Shown here: piece after piece, positions 1-7,774 of the stretch | How positions within the stretch are numbered: position 1 is the stretch's first letter | Layout of the letters: every line of letters starts with the position of its first letter | Source of the DNA: CAYTAP01 sp964435775 | GTDB taxonomy: Bacteria > Planctomycetota > Phycisphaerae > Tepidisphaerales > Tepidisphaeraceae | DNA: 34,920 nucleotides | Assembly: GCA_964435775.1 (NCBI GenBank) | Contig: CAYTAP010000026.1 | Coordinates: forward strand, 1-34,920 | Direction: 5' to 3' | Notes under the pieces: model-generated | Told to the model about the DNA's origin: nothing | What the model saw: the letters and a program-made list of their open reading frames with translations, nothing else | Databases searched by the model: none | Position numbers and translations under genes: made by a program

Positions 1-1
1 G

Positions 2-532
2 GTCATCCTCGACGAGATCGGGCGCGGCACGAGCACGCTCGACGGGCTTTCCCTCGCATGGGCGATCGCCGAGCACATCGCCGCCGACACCCGCTGCCGC
101 ACGCTCTTCGCCACGCATTATCATGAACTGACCGATCTCGCCCAACGGTTTCAGGGCGTGCGGAATCTCAACGTCGCCGTCCGCGAATGGGAGGATCAGG
201 TCATCTTCCTTCACCGGATCGTCGAAGGGGGGACCGACCGCAGCTACGGCATTCACGTCGCGCGTCTCGCCGGCGTCCCGCGCGAGGTGCTCGATCGCGC
301 CCGTCAATTGCTCGGCGAACTGGCCGTCCAACACATCGCCCGTCCGCGCGTCAGCCGGGGGCGCAAAAGCGACCGCGCGATCGACGACGCCCAGCTACCC
401 CTGTTCGTCGATCCCGCGCAGGAACTCCGCCAGTCCCTCGCGGCCGTCAAACTCGATGACCTCACTCCCAATCAGGCGATGGAGTTGCTCGCCCAATGGC
501 GGAAAAAGTATGTGAATGGGGGCCAATCGTGA
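2..532 (+). CDS. mutS: DNA mismatch repair protein MutS, C-terminal part (5' truncated by window edge)
   Basis: MutS recognises mismatched bases and uses its ABC-type ATPase to license repair. Only the last ~176 codons are in the window, read in frame from base 2. They open with the Walker B/signature segment DEIGRGTSTLDG, followed by the ATHYHEL H-loop and the helix-turn-helix dimerisation region (residues like YGIHVARLAGVP). The C-terminal tail ends in the family's usual LTPNQAMELL motif. The frame is open and ends in TGA at 530-532. The ATPase residues visible are intact, so nothing suggests a pseudogene. The next gene on the same strand, pyrR, starts 175 bases downstream after a palindromic repeat. 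Identification is from family motifs and is secure; the N-terminal mismatch-binding domain cannot be judged here. Confidence 0.96.
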   Translation, partial: VILDEIGRGTSTLDGLSLAWAIAEHIAADTRCRTLFATHYHELTDLAQRFQGVRNLNVAVREWEDQVIFLHRIVEGGTDRSYGIHVARLAGVPREVLDRARQLLGELAVQHIARPRVSRGRKSDRAIDDAQLPLFVDPAQELRQSLAAVKLDDLTPNQAMELLAQWRKKYVNGGQS

Positions 533-561
533 ATACGGATGGCAATCACCAGCTTGCATCT

Positions 562-665
562 CACCCTCTCCCGCGTACTCGCGGGGGAGGGCTGGGGAGG
601 GGTTCCGCGCTCTTTTGCGCGACGGCCCCCTCCCCAACCCTCCCCCGGCGTACCGGGGGAGGGGG
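562..665. repeat. GC-rich inverted repeat between mutS and pyrR
   Basis: Two arms of the form CACCCTCTCCCGCG...GGGGAGGGCTGGGGAGGGG and its near complement flank a short centre (about 602-628), so the whole element can fold into a long hairpin with smaller hairpins inside each arm. It looks like a dispersed intergenic palindrome rather than a gene-specific terminator. It lies in the presumed pyrR leader. PyrR proteins of Firmicutes bind RNA, but nothing here resembles the known PyrR binding loop. Confidence 0.7.
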
Positions 666-707
666 AAAGAGGCGACCTGCTCTCAAGGCACTTGTCCTGT
701 GACAGCA

Positions 708-1328
708 ATGATCAAGACGCAAAGCATCAATTGCAAAGCCCCATGCGATGTCGTACCTTCGGCGGCGATGCCGAACCACTATGATTCCGTCGCCGTGGCC
801 GGCTTGTTGACGCGCCTTTGCGATCAAATTGAGCAGGCTTTCCCCAATCATCCGCCGCTGAACGTCATCGGCATCCGCACCCGCGGGCACACGCTGGCGG
901 ATCGGCTGGCCGAGTGCCTCGCCTCTCGCGGCTTCAACGACATCGGACGCGGCGTGCTCGATATCACCCTCTACCGCGATGATCTGTCGGAAGTCGGACC
1001 CAAGCCGATGGTCCGTCCGACCGAGATCAACATCGACATCAACGACAAGCCGCTGTTGCTCGTCGATGATGTCCTGTTCACCGGACGCAGCATCCGCGCC
1101 GCCCTCGACGCACTCTCCGACTTCGGCCGACCCAGCGCCATCCGACTGGTCGTCCTCGTTGATCGCGCCGGGCGGGAGTTGCCCATCCAACCCGACTTCT
1201 CTGCCTTGAGCTTGAGCAACATTCCCCCCAGCCATCGAGTCAATGTGCGGCTGAGCGAAACCGACGGCATCGATGAAATCGTCATCGAGCCCATCGAGTC
1301 CAGGGAGATCAAGGAGTCCAGGCCATGA
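708..1328 (+). CDS. pyrR: PyrR-like phosphoribosyltransferase / pyrimidine operon regulator
   Basis: This is a type I phosphoribosyltransferase of the PyrR family, proteins that bind PRPP and uracil/UMP and often control pyr operons by mRNA attenuation. The PRPP-binding loop LLLVDDVLFTGRSIRAAL is clear, preceded by the IRTRG substrate segment and a long beta-hairpin region (DITLYRDDLSE). From ATG 708 the protein is 206 aa; from the later in-frame ATG at 768 it is 186 aa, closer to the usual ~180. Neither has a good ribosome binding site, so the start is uncertain. The stop TGA overlaps the ATG of pyrB (ATGA at 1325-1328), which implies translational coupling and supports a pyrimidine role. 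RNA-binding regulatory activity is family knowledge and is not shown here. Confidence 0.88.
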   Translation: MIKTQSINCKAPCDVVPSAAMPNHYDSVAVAGLLTRLCDQIEQAFPNHPPLNVIGIRTRGHTLADRLAECLASRGFNDIGRGVLDITLYRDDLSEVGPKPMVRPTEINIDINDKPLLLVDDVLFTGRSIRAALDALSDFGRPSAIRLVVLVDRAGRELPIQPDFSALSLSNIPPSHRVNVRLSETDGIDEIVIEPIESREIKESRP

Positions 1329-2299
1329 CGCTCGTGGAATCCACCCCCAACCTCTGGACCCGCAAGCATCTGATCACGCTCGAGGAGCTTTCCGCCGAAG
1401 AGATTTGCCTGATCCTCGACACCGCCGACTCCTTCAAGGAAGTCTCCCGACGCAGCGTCAAGAAAGTGCCCGCACTCCGCGGGCGTGTCGTCGTCAACGC
1501 CTTCTTCGAGGATTCCACCCGCACCCGCACGAGCTTTTCCCTCGCCGCCCAGCGCCTCAGCGCCGACACGATCGACTTTTCCGAAAAAGGGTCATCGGTC
1601 TCCAAGGGCGAAACCCTCATCGACACCGCCCGCAACATCGAGGCGATGGGCGTCGACATCATCGTCCTCCGTCATCGCGCCGCCGGGTCGGCCAGCCTCC
1701 TCGCCCGCACCGTGCAATGCTCCATCGTCAACGCCGGCGACGGCGCGCACGAACACCCCACCCAGGGTCTGCTTGATCTCTATACGATCCGCGAGCGCTT
1801 CGGCAAGGTCGAGGGGTTGAAGGTCGCCATCGTCGGCGACATCATCAACTCCCGCGTCGCCCGGTCCAACATCCATGCCCTGGTCAAACTCGGCGCCGAG
1901 GTCATCCTCGTCGGACCGGCCACGCTTCTTCCCCGCGCGTTTGAGAAACTCGGCGCCCGCGTCACCCACGACTTCGACGAGGTGATCGGACAGGTTGATG
2001 TGATCAACATGCTCCGCGTCCAGTTCGAGCGCATCCAATCAAGCCAGTTCCCCAGCGTCCGTGAGTTCACCCACCGCTACGGCCTGACTTGGGACCGCTT
2101 CCAACGCTGCAAGAAGGATGTCTTCATCATGCACCCCGGCCCGATGAACCGCGGCATCGAAATCCAGTCCGACATCGCCGACGGCCCGCAATCGGGCATC
2201 CTCACCCAGGTGACCAATGGTCTGGCCGTAAGAATGGCCGTCCTTTACCTCGTTTCTCAGGCTCAAACGCAAGCCGCATCGGCCGATGCCTCTTCGTAG
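1325..2299 (+). CDS. pyrB: Aspartate carbamoyltransferase catalytic subunit
   Basis: PyrB condenses carbamoyl phosphate and aspartate to carbamoyl-aspartate, the committed step of pyrimidine synthesis. The 324-aa protein has the carbamoyl-phosphate loop FEDSTRTRTSF (about residues 60-70), the HPTQGLLDLYTI motif, the aspartate-binding LRVQFER segment and the C-terminal HPGPMNRGIEI motif. Length is typical of the catalytic chain, and no pyrI partner is adjacent. AAGGAG at 1311-1316 gives a well-placed ribosome binding site, and the start overlaps the pyrR stop. pyrC does not follow. The stop codon TAG (2297-2299) is not ordinary gene sequence: it is bases 2-4 of the palindromic repeat beginning at 2296, so the C-terminus seems to have been set by repeat insertion. 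Confidence 0.97.
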   Translation: MTLVESTPNLWTRKHLITLEELSAEEICLILDTADSFKEVSRRSVKKVPALRGRVVVNAFFEDSTRTRTSFSLAAQRLSADTIDFSEKGSSVSKGETLIDTARNIEAMGVDIIVLRHRAAGSASLLARTVQCSIVNAGDGAHEHPTQGLLDLYTIRERFGKVEGLKVAIVGDIINSRVARSNIHALVKLGAEVILVGPATLLPRAFEKLGARVTHDFDEVIGQVDVINMLRVQFERIQSSQFPSVREFTHRYGLTWDRFQRCKKDVFIMHPGPMNRGIEIQSDIADGPQSGILTQVTNGLAVRMAVLYLVSQAQTQAASADASS

Positions 2300-2367
2300 G
2301 GTCCGTGGTACCCCGCGGACCATTGCTGCGACGGGCACATTGGTCCGCGGGGTACCACGGACTCTAC
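2296..2367. repeat. 72-bp palindromic intergenic repeat, copy 1
   Basis: Arms starting GTAGGGTCCGTGGTACCCCG and ending in the near-exact complement (…CCACGGACTCTAC) flank a ~16-nt unconserved loop. The same stem recurs at 4643-4714 and 8972-9042. It starts inside pyrB, supplying that gene's TAG. It lies between convergent genes and could also act as a bidirectional hairpin terminator. Confidence 0.88.
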
Positions 2368-2388
2368 AAGAGCCTGGCGCCTCGTCGG

Positions 2389-2412
2389 CATGGTCCGTGA
2401 GGACGACCCTAC
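2389..2412. repeat. Single arm of the palindromic repeat (partial copy)
   Basis: CATGGTCCGTGAGGACGACC followed by CTAC resembles the right arm of the 72-bp element. The terminal CTAC gives the TAG stop (complement of 2409-2411) of the convergent methyltransferase gene. It is probably a decayed or partial second insertion. Confidence 0.6.
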
Positions 2413-3152
2413 CTCAGTTGAATCAACCGGATTGGACGATCGCGCGTGGCCACCGGTTCCTCCACCATCTCCAGTACCCAGCCCCGCCCGCCAATCCAGT
2501 CCATGAACCCATCACCCGTCTGTCGCCCCGGCTCGCCGAGGAGGATCAACCCCCCGTCGGCCAGGTGTCGTCGCCAGAACGATTCCAGCGGTTCCCACTG
2601 ACGCCGCTCGTATAAAATATCCGCGCCGAGGATCAGGTCGAACCGCTCATCGAGCGCATCGGTCCCCCAGTTGAGCCGGCGTGTGCGGATCGGATGTCGC
2701 GCATCGTCGTACGGCATCGCATTCAATCGTGCAAACAGCAGCGCCGGCGTCTCCAGGTCGGCGAAAAGGACCCGATGTCCCATCGCCGCCGCCACCGTGC
2801 CGGATAGTCCCATTCCGCACCCCAGGTCGAGCGTCCGCAGCGTTTTTTCATTGCCAGGGGCATGGTTGACAAGCCATTGCGCGATCCCCTGGGCGCTGTC
2901 CCACAGTTCCGCCCAGTAGGGCAGATGAAGGCTATCACTGGTTTGACGATGGCCGGTGGTTCTTTCCAGCCGATCCTCCTCCGCCGCCACCTCATCAAGC
3001 ACCGTGTCGGGGTCTTCAATTCGTGTGAAGTCGAGGTGAAGGTCGCCGATGCGCAGTCGCCGGGTCACCGTGCGATAGCGCCGGTGAATGCGAGCGAGCA
3101 GGCAGGCGCGCTCGCGGGACAGTCGTGTGATTGGAAGATCGGTGAGGGTCAT
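2409..3152 (-). CDS. Class I SAM-dependent methyltransferase (METTL21/lysine-methyltransferase-like)
   Basis: The 247-aa protein has a Rossmann methyltransferase fold. Motif I is LDLGCGMGLSG (residues 108-118), the acidic end of beta-2 is FADLE, and motif IV is LGADILYE (about 175-182). Just before motif I sits PYWAELWDSAQGIAQWL, a block typical of the METTL21/METTL23-type protein methyltransferases and their bacterial relatives. The substrate cannot be deduced, and the N-terminal ~75 residues are not recognised. The gene is transcribed away from lpxD (125-bp divergent spacer) and converges on pyrB. Its stop codon lies in a repeat arm. A small-molecule or ribosomal-protein substrate is equally possible. 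Confidence 0.8.
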   Translation of the reverse strand: MTLTDLPITRLSRERACLLARIHRRYRTVTRRLRIGDLHLDFTRIEDPDTVLDEVAAEEDRLERTTGHRQTSDSLHLPYWAELWDSAQGIAQWLVNHAPGNEKTLRTLDLGCGMGLSGTVAAAMGHRVLFADLETPALLFARLNAMPYDDARHPIRTRRLNWGTDALDERFDLILGADILYERRQWEPLESFWRRHLADGGLILLGEPGRQTGDGFMDWIGGRGWVLEMVEEPVATRDRPIRLIQLR

Positions 3153-3277
3153 GGTCGCGGGCGTCGGGGGTGCAGGTCTGGTGTTCGCTTGGGCGCGAAT
3201 CGGCTACATTCTAGCGCGATGGCCGCACGATGCCACGCGGGCGTTGCGCGGGAGTTGGGAAAGATCATGGAGCGCGG

Positions 3278-4243
3278 ATGACGCTGGATGAATTGAGCAG
3301 GAAAATCGGCGCGGAGCTTGTGGGCGATCCGTCGCTGGAGATCACCTCCGCCAACACGCTCGACGAGGCGTCGGCGGGGCAGGTGAGCTTTCTATCGAAT
3401 CCGAAATACCTGCGCCAGTTGGAGACGACCAAGGCGTCGGCGGTGGTCGTCTCGCCGCGCACGACCAACGGGCGGGTTGCGCTGCTCAAGGCGAAGGACC
3501 CATACTATGCCTTCACACAGGCGATGATCCTGCTGCATGGCCATCGCAAACATCCGCACCAGGGGGTACACCCGCTGGCGCATGTCGATCCAACGGCGCG
3601 CGTGGGCGCGTCGAGCGTGCTGTATCCCGGTGTTTACGTCGGCCCGAGGGCCCGGGTGGGGGAGGGGTGCATCCTGTATCCCAACGCCGTGGTCTACGAT
3701 AACTGCGTGTTGGGCAATCGCGTGACCATTCACGCCGGCAGCGTCGTCGGCGTTGATGGGTTCGGGTATGCCACGCACGGCGGGGTCCATCACAAAATCC
3801 CGCAGGCGGGCAACGTCATTATCGAGGATGATGTGGAGATCGGCGCCAATGTCGCCATCGAACGCGCGACGCTGGGAAGCACCATCATCGGCAAGGGGAC
3901 CAAGTTCGCGGATCTGATCGGGATCGGCCATGGCACGAAGATCGGGGCGCACGGACTGCTCGTCTCGCAGGTGGGGATCGCCGGGTCGGTGCATGTGGGG
4001 GATCATGTGACGATGGGGGGACAGGTCGGCGTGGCGGGGCATCTGAGGATCGGGGATCATGTGACCATCGCGGCGCAATCGGGCATCGTCAACAATGTGG
4101 AGGACGACAGCATCCTGATGGGCGCTCCGGCGATGCCCGCCCACCACGCCCGGCGGGTGTACACGGTCTTCACCAAGCTGCCGGATTTGCTCGACCGCAT
4201 CAAGGAACTGGAGCAGCGGGTCAAGGAGTTGTCGTCGGACTAA
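3278..4243 (+). CDS. lpxD: UDP-3-O-(3-hydroxyacyl)glucosamine N-acyltransferase
   Basis: LpxD adds the second hydroxyacyl chain during lipid A synthesis in the cytoplasm, so its presence implies an LPS-bearing outer membrane. Residues 1-100 form the uridine-binding domain (LDEASAGQVSFLSNPKY, then KASAVVVS). Residues ~110-285 are left-handed beta-helix hexapeptide repeats (IGANVAIERATLG and similar), with the catalytic-His region ADLIGIGHGTKIG, and a C-terminal helix (LLDRIKELEQRVKEL) closes the protein. The ATG at 3278 was chosen over an in-frame upstream ATG at 3230 because it has GGAG five bases upstream and matches the family N-terminus. The 321-aa length is slightly short of the usual 330-350. 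The other lpx genes are not in the window. Confidence 0.94.
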   Translation: MTLDELSRKIGAELVGDPSLEITSANTLDEASAGQVSFLSNPKYLRQLETTKASAVVVSPRTTNGRVALLKAKDPYYAFTQAMILLHGHRKHPHQGVHPLAHVDPTARVGASSVLYPGVYVGPRARVGEGCILYPNAVVYDNCVLGNRVTIHAGSVVGVDGFGYATHGGVHHKIPQAGNVIIEDDVEIGANVAIERATLGSTIIGKGTKFADLIGIGHGTKIGAHGLLVSQVGIAGSVHVGDHVTMGGQVGVAGHLRIGDHVTIAAQSGIVNNVEDDSILMGAPAMPAHHARRVYTVFTKLPDLLDRIKELEQRVKELSSD

Positions 4244-4302
4244 CCCGTGTCCGCATGGGAACGCCGCATTCACGACGAACTGTCTGCGATGGAGGCAAGC
4301 GA

Positions 4303-4638
4303 ATGTTTCAACTGATCATGCGGGGACTGGCGGCCGGTTTCATCGTGATCCTCGTCAGCGAGATCGCCCAGCGCTCCTCGCGGCTGGCGGCGCTGATCTT
4401 GTTCGTCCCCATCGTGCCGGCGCTGGTCTTCGTGGCGATGTACATGAAAAACCCGGCGCTCTCGCCGGTCTCCAGCCTCGCGCGCCAGTCGCTGCTGCTC
4501 ATTCCCCTCAGTTTGCCGCTGTTTGTTCCGATGGCGCTCGCCGAGCGCTGGGGCCTGAGCTTCTGGGCCGCTCTCTGGATCGGCCTGTCGCTGCTGGCGA
4601 TGACCATCGGCGGGTATTTACTGATGACGGCCAAGTGA
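4303..4638 (+). CDS. Small inner-membrane protein, DUF3147 family
   Basis: This 111-aa protein is nearly all hydrophobic, with about four membrane helices (roughly residues 5-20, 27-45, 62-78, 84-106), short loops and charged residues only between helices. The pattern SEIAQRSSRLAALILFVPIV fits the DUF3147 family, whose function is unknown. GGAGG at 4291-4295, seven bases before the ATG, fixes the start; an earlier in-frame ATG at 4255 lacks one. It lies 59 bases after lpxD on the same strand and may be co-transcribed. A 72-bp palindromic repeat follows immediately. No function is inferred. Confidence 0.75.
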   Translation: MFQLIMRGLAAGFIVILVSEIAQRSSRLAALILFVPIVPALVFVAMYMKNPALSPVSSLARQSLLLIPLSLPLFVPMALAERWGLSFWAALWIGLSLLAMTIGGYLLMTAK

Positions 4639-4642
4639 TTTC

Positions 4643-4714
4643 GTAGGGTCCGTGGTACCCCGCGGACCATTTCCACGATGGGCATAATGGTCCGCGGAGT
4701 ACCACAGACCCTAC
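4643..4714. repeat. 72-bp palindromic intergenic repeat, copy 2
   Basis: Same stem as copy 1: GTAGGGTCCGTGGTACCCCG on the left, AATGGTCCGCGGAGTACCAC through CCCTAC on the right, with a 15-16 nt loop of different sequence. It is located between convergent genes (DUF3147 and dnaA), so it may also terminate transcription. Confidence 0.9.
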
Positions 4715-4738
4715 GGGATCATGCACAATGATCGGCGA

Positions 4739-4761
4739 GGAAAAGGTCCGCGAGGCGGACC
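4739..4761 (-). terminator. Putative intrinsic terminator of dnaA
   Basis: Read on the minus strand: GGTCCGC, a 3-nt loop, GCGGACC, then TTTTCC. The perfect 7-bp GC-rich stem (4745-4761) followed by four T lies 32 bases after the dnaA stop. The short T run makes it moderate evidence. Confidence 0.5.
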
Positions 4762-4764
4762 CTG

Positions 4765-4793
4765 CAACGGACAACGGACAAGGGACAATGGAC
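4765..4793. repeat. Short degenerate tandem repeat, GGACAA type
   Basis: CAACGGACAACGGACAAGGG followed by ACAATGGAC is a run of degenerate ~8-9 base units abutting the dnaA stop. The complementary motif (GTCCGTTGTCC) recurs in the usp-mntH gap near 27,910-27,935. Confidence 0.6.
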
Positions 4794-6148
4794 TATTGCG
4801 TCAACTGCCCCTCGATGTGATTCAACTGCTCGGCGATCTGTTTTTCGGCCTCCACATCGCGGGTCACGGTGCGGACGGCGTGGAGGACGGTCGTGTGGTC
4901 GCGCCCGCCGAAGTAGCCGCCGATTTCCTCAAGGGAATAGCGCGTGTGCCGTCGCGCGAGGTACATGCAGACCTGCCTGGGGAAGGCGATGCTCTTGTGA
5001 CGCTTTTTGCTTTGCAGATCGCTGAGGCGGACGTTGTAGTAGGTTGTCACCGCTTCGAGGATTTGCTGGATCGTGATCCGACGTTGATCGGGGGAGACGG
5101 TTTCGCCGAGCGCCGCTTTCGCCAGTTCCAGGTCGATCACGTTGTTTTGCAGCATTCCCATCCCCTGAAGCTTGGTGATGGCGCCTTCAAGCTCGCGCGT
5201 GTTGTTCTCCACCCGTCCGGCGATGTAGCAGACGACATCCTCCGGCAGGGTCAATCCGCGGAGCCGTGCCTTCTTCTGCAAAATGGCGACACGCGTCTCA
5301 TAGCAAGGCTTTTCGATCCGCGCGACGAGCCCCCAGTTGAATCGACTGATGAGCCGATCCTCCAGCTCGGGGATTTCGCTCGGCGGGCAATCCGCGCTCA
5401 GAATAATCTGCTTGTGCCCTTGGAAGAGGGTGTTGAACGTGTGGAAGAACTCTTCCTGTGTTCGGTCGCGCCCGGCCAGGAAGTGGATGTCATCGATGAC
5501 GAGCATGTCCACCTGCCGGTAGCGGTAACGGAATTGCGCCATGTCGCCGGTTTCGACGGCGGCAATGAACTGGTTGATGAAGCTATCGCACGAGAGATAA
5601 AGAATCCGGGCGTCGCTTTGGCGCTCCAGAAGCGTCTGGCAGACGGCCTGGAGGAGATGTGTTTTACCCAAACCAACCCCGCCGTGGATGAACAGCGGAT
5701 TGTAGGCCCGTCCCGGTTGCTCGGCGACCGCGATGCTGGCGGCGTGGGGCAGGCGGTTGCACGGGCCGGTGACGAAATTATCGAAGACGTAATCGGGATT
5801 GAGCGGGTGAGGCTGATCGCCATCGTTGAAGACGCCGCCGGTGGGCAGGTTGTCGCAGTGGAAGCTGACGGAAACAAGCCGGCCGGTCGCCTGCTGCGCG
5901 GCGGCGGTGAAAGGCTGCTGGCAGAGGCTTTGGCAGAAGCTGAGCTGTGCGGGGGTGCGCGCCTTGACCTGGATGACGCCGTTGGTCAGTTGGCGCGGTT
6001 GGAGGTCATCAAACCAGACCCGGTTGAGGCTGGGATGGTGCGACCGCACCGTCTGCAGCATCTGTTGCCAGAGGGAGGGGTCCAGCGTCGAATTGTCCCG
6101 TGCGCGGCCTGAGGTGGCTTCGCGCGTCGGCGAGTGGGTCGTAAGCAT
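4793..6148 (-). CDS. dnaA: Chromosomal replication initiator protein DnaA
   Basis: DnaA binds oriC boxes, oligomerises with ATP and melts the origin. This 451-aa protein has the N-terminal helicase-interaction domain (residues ~22-100), Walker A GGVGLGKTH (156-164), Walker B LVIDDIHF (216-223), the sensor/arginine-finger stretch ELEDRLISRF (261-270) and domain IV with the DnaA signature GGRDHTTVLHA (414-424). All key residues are present. The linker between domains I and III is very short. The ATG at 6148 has no clear Shine-Dalgarno. No dnaN, recF, gyrB or rpmH lies beside it, unlike the common dnaA locus. A 488-bp noncoding stretch lies upstream. Confidence 0.97.
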   Translation of the reverse strand: MLTTHSPTREATSGRARDNSTLDPSLWQQMLQTVRSHHPSLNRVWFDDLQPRQLTNGVIQVKARTPAQLSFCQSLCQQPFTAAAQQATGRLVSVSFHCDNLPTGGVFNDGDQPHPLNPDYVFDNFVTGPCNRLPHAASIAVAEQPGRAYNPLFIHGGVGLGKTHLLQAVCQTLLERQSDARILYLSCDSFINQFIAAVETGDMAQFRYRYRQVDMLVIDDIHFLAGRDRTQEEFFHTFNTLFQGHKQIILSADCPPSEIPELEDRLISRFNWGLVARIEKPCYETRVAILQKKARLRGLTLPEDVVCYIAGRVENNTRELEGAITKLQGMGMLQNNVIDLELAKAALGETVSPDQRRITIQQILEAVTTYYNVRLSDLQSKKRHKSIAFPRQVCMYLARRHTRYSLEEIGGYFGGRDHTTVLHAVRTVTRDVEAEKQIAEQLNHIEGQLTQ

Positions 6149-6636
6149 GATTGCGTCAAGCGTGTCCGAGAGAGCAATGGCGATTCAACAAATATGACAA
6201 CGGCGTTCAGTCAATTCATCGGCGAGTGTCCACACAAAAATCCCGCGCCCTTGGTCGGCGGTTACAAACAGCGTTCCGAAGTCGCTTGGATGAGTGGCCA
6301 CGTTAGCCCAAGAAGGCGTTCTCGCCAAGTGAAAATTCGTACGAAAAAAAGTCGCATCCTTTTCGGGCCATCATGCGTCATGCCGGTCACAAAACGAGCC
6401 TGTCCAGCCACCGCCTGTGGTGGATGCGAATGAAGCAGGCACCATTGGCGAGCGACGCGCGGAGCCAGGGGGCTGTCGATAGGCTGTTGACATCCTGTTG
6501 AAAGCATTGGAGTGTCTCCTTGTTCAATCAAATCCGCGTTGAAGCATGAAAGTGCGAGGGGGAGGAGCGAACCGTTCGTCGCCCGACGCACTTGCCGCGC
6601 GACGCGCTTGCGCGCTAACGAACGACGCAAGGCCGA
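6149..6636. other. Noncoding stretch upstream of dnaA, possible origin or dnaA control region
   Basis: No convincing gene is seen on either strand. The part at 6180-6360 is locally AT-richer than its surroundings (runs of A at 6236-6240 and 6342-6350). One weak DnaA-box-like site lies near 6228-6236 (GTGTCCACA, two mismatches to TTATCCACA). An imperfect GC-rich dyad (CGTTCGT/ACGAACG) lies near 6570-6624, just after the udg stop. This is insufficient to call an origin. Confidence 0.35.
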
Positions 6637-7497
6637 CTAAGGCGCTGCTCGCTTTGGTGGCTCAAGGTTTAGTTCGGCCATGACCAGTTGTAGATCACCC
6701 CAGACCGTCGCGCGGGTTTCGGCGGTGTATTGTCGCAGGATGTAGGAGGGGTGATAAGTCGGCATCAGTTTAATGCCGCGCCATGTGTGCCAGCGGCCGC
6801 GGACGCGCCCCATCGCAATTCTCGAATCGTGCAACATATATTTGGTGGCCGACAGCCCGAGCGTGACGATCACGGCCGGGCGGATGATTTCCAGTTGCCG
6901 CACGAGGTAGGGGGCGCACGCGTCGGTTTCATTGGGCATCGGAGCGCGATTGCCCGGCGGACGGCACTTGACGATGTTGGCGATGTACACCTGCTCGCGC
7001 TGTAACCCCATGCCGGCGATCATCTTGTCGAGAAGCTTGCCAGCGCGCCCGACGAAAGGTCGGCCGGTCTCATCCTCATTTTCACCGGGACCTTCACCGA
7101 TGAAGACGAGTCGGGCGTCCACATCCCCTTCGCCGAAGACGGTGTGGGTGCGATGCTCGCACAGTCCGCATCTCGTGCAACCCCGCACCTCATTTTCATC
7201 CATCAACGCCAGTTGCCGTCGTTTCTCATCGGTGCCGAGGATCGCGGCGGTGAACGCAGTCGTCGATTCGGCAACTTTCGGATGCGCCGCAGGCTTTGAT
7301 GCGGCCTGTGACGCGGATTTAACGGAGTATCGAATCTCCGCTGCGGCGGGTTGAGCGGGAGCGGCGGGTTGCGGGGAAGCAACGGCTTTGTGCTTGGGAG
7401 CAACCTTTCGCTGACGCGGCGCAGGAACTGCGGGGAGGCCCATCGCACGCTCGCCGCGCAGCCACAGGCGGATTCGGTTTGTCGCTGGTGTGCTCAT
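6637..7497 (-). CDS. udg: Uracil-DNA glycosylase, family 4 (Fe-S type)
   Basis: This enzyme removes uracil from DNA, starting base-excision repair. The catalytic domain spans residues ~95-280. Motif A is GEGPGENEDETGRPFVG (134-150) and the C-terminal active-site motif is HPSYILR (249-255). Four cysteines expected to hold a 4Fe-4S cluster are present: C107 and C110 (CTRC), C178 (VKCRPPGN) and C194 (DACAPYL). The spacing fits thermophile-type UDGa. The first ~90 residues are a Pro/Ala-rich, probably disordered extension not needed for the fold; such extensions occur in this family. The gene is divergent from the SpeY-like gene. The start ATG at 7497 gives the longest frame and a shorter start inside the extension is possible. 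Confidence 0.92.
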   Translation of the reverse strand: MSTPATNRIRLWLRGERAMGLPAVPAPRQRKVAPKHKAVASPQPAAPAQPAAAEIRYSVKSASQAASKPAAHPKVAESTTAFTAAILGTDEKRRQLALMDENEVRGCTRCGLCEHRTHTVFGEGDVDARLVFIGEGPGENEDETGRPFVGRAGKLLDKMIAGMGLQREQVYIANIVKCRPPGNRAPMPNETDACAPYLVRQLEIIRPAVIVTLGLSATKYMLHDSRIAMGRVRGRWHTWRGIKLMPTYHPSYILRQYTAETRATVWGDLQLVMAELNLEPPKRAAP

Positions 7498-7627
7498 TGG
7501 CGATCTTTATCATTCATAGCACTGTTGCCGCAGGGGATGACCCTCGCATCCTACACCCCGGAGCGGCGTCGTCCAGTTGCTCCCCGGCGGGATTCGGCGC
7601 ATCGACAATGGATGCCTCCACTTATGC

Positions 7628-7666
7628 TTGACGCACGATGCGCAGGGAACACAATGCGTGTGTTCC
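7628..7666 (+). promoter_or_regulatory. Candidate promoter and palindromic operator upstream of the SpeY-like gene
   Basis: TTGACG (7628-7633), a 16-base spacer and CACAAT (7650-7655) form a plausible sigma-70-type promoter. The -10 lies inside an inverted repeat of arms GGAACAC (7646-7652) and GTGTTCC (7660-7666) with a 7-base centre, which suggests repressor control. The regulator is unknown. Confidence 0.4.
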
Positions 7667-7774
7667 AACCACCCTGGCCGCGTGGATGGACCCCTCCCAA
7701 GGGGCGCGGCGGACAGAGGTGGTGTTTCCATTTTGTGATCGATGCGGTTGACGGTTTCAACAGGAGAATGAGTC

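Noticed and set aside
562..665. PyrR-dependent attenuator in the pyrR leader
   Set aside because: The hairpin is a GC-rich palindrome of dispersed type and no PyrR binding loop or T-run terminator is seen.
4721..6112. Long plus-strand frame opposite dnaA
   Set aside because: The minus strand encodes a complete DnaA with all motifs; the plus-strand translation has no recognisable domain and is a high-GC shadow.
6262..6630. 122-residue minus-strand frame upstream of dnaA
   Set aside because: No family pattern, no ribosome site, rich in Arg and low-complexity; treated as noncoding.
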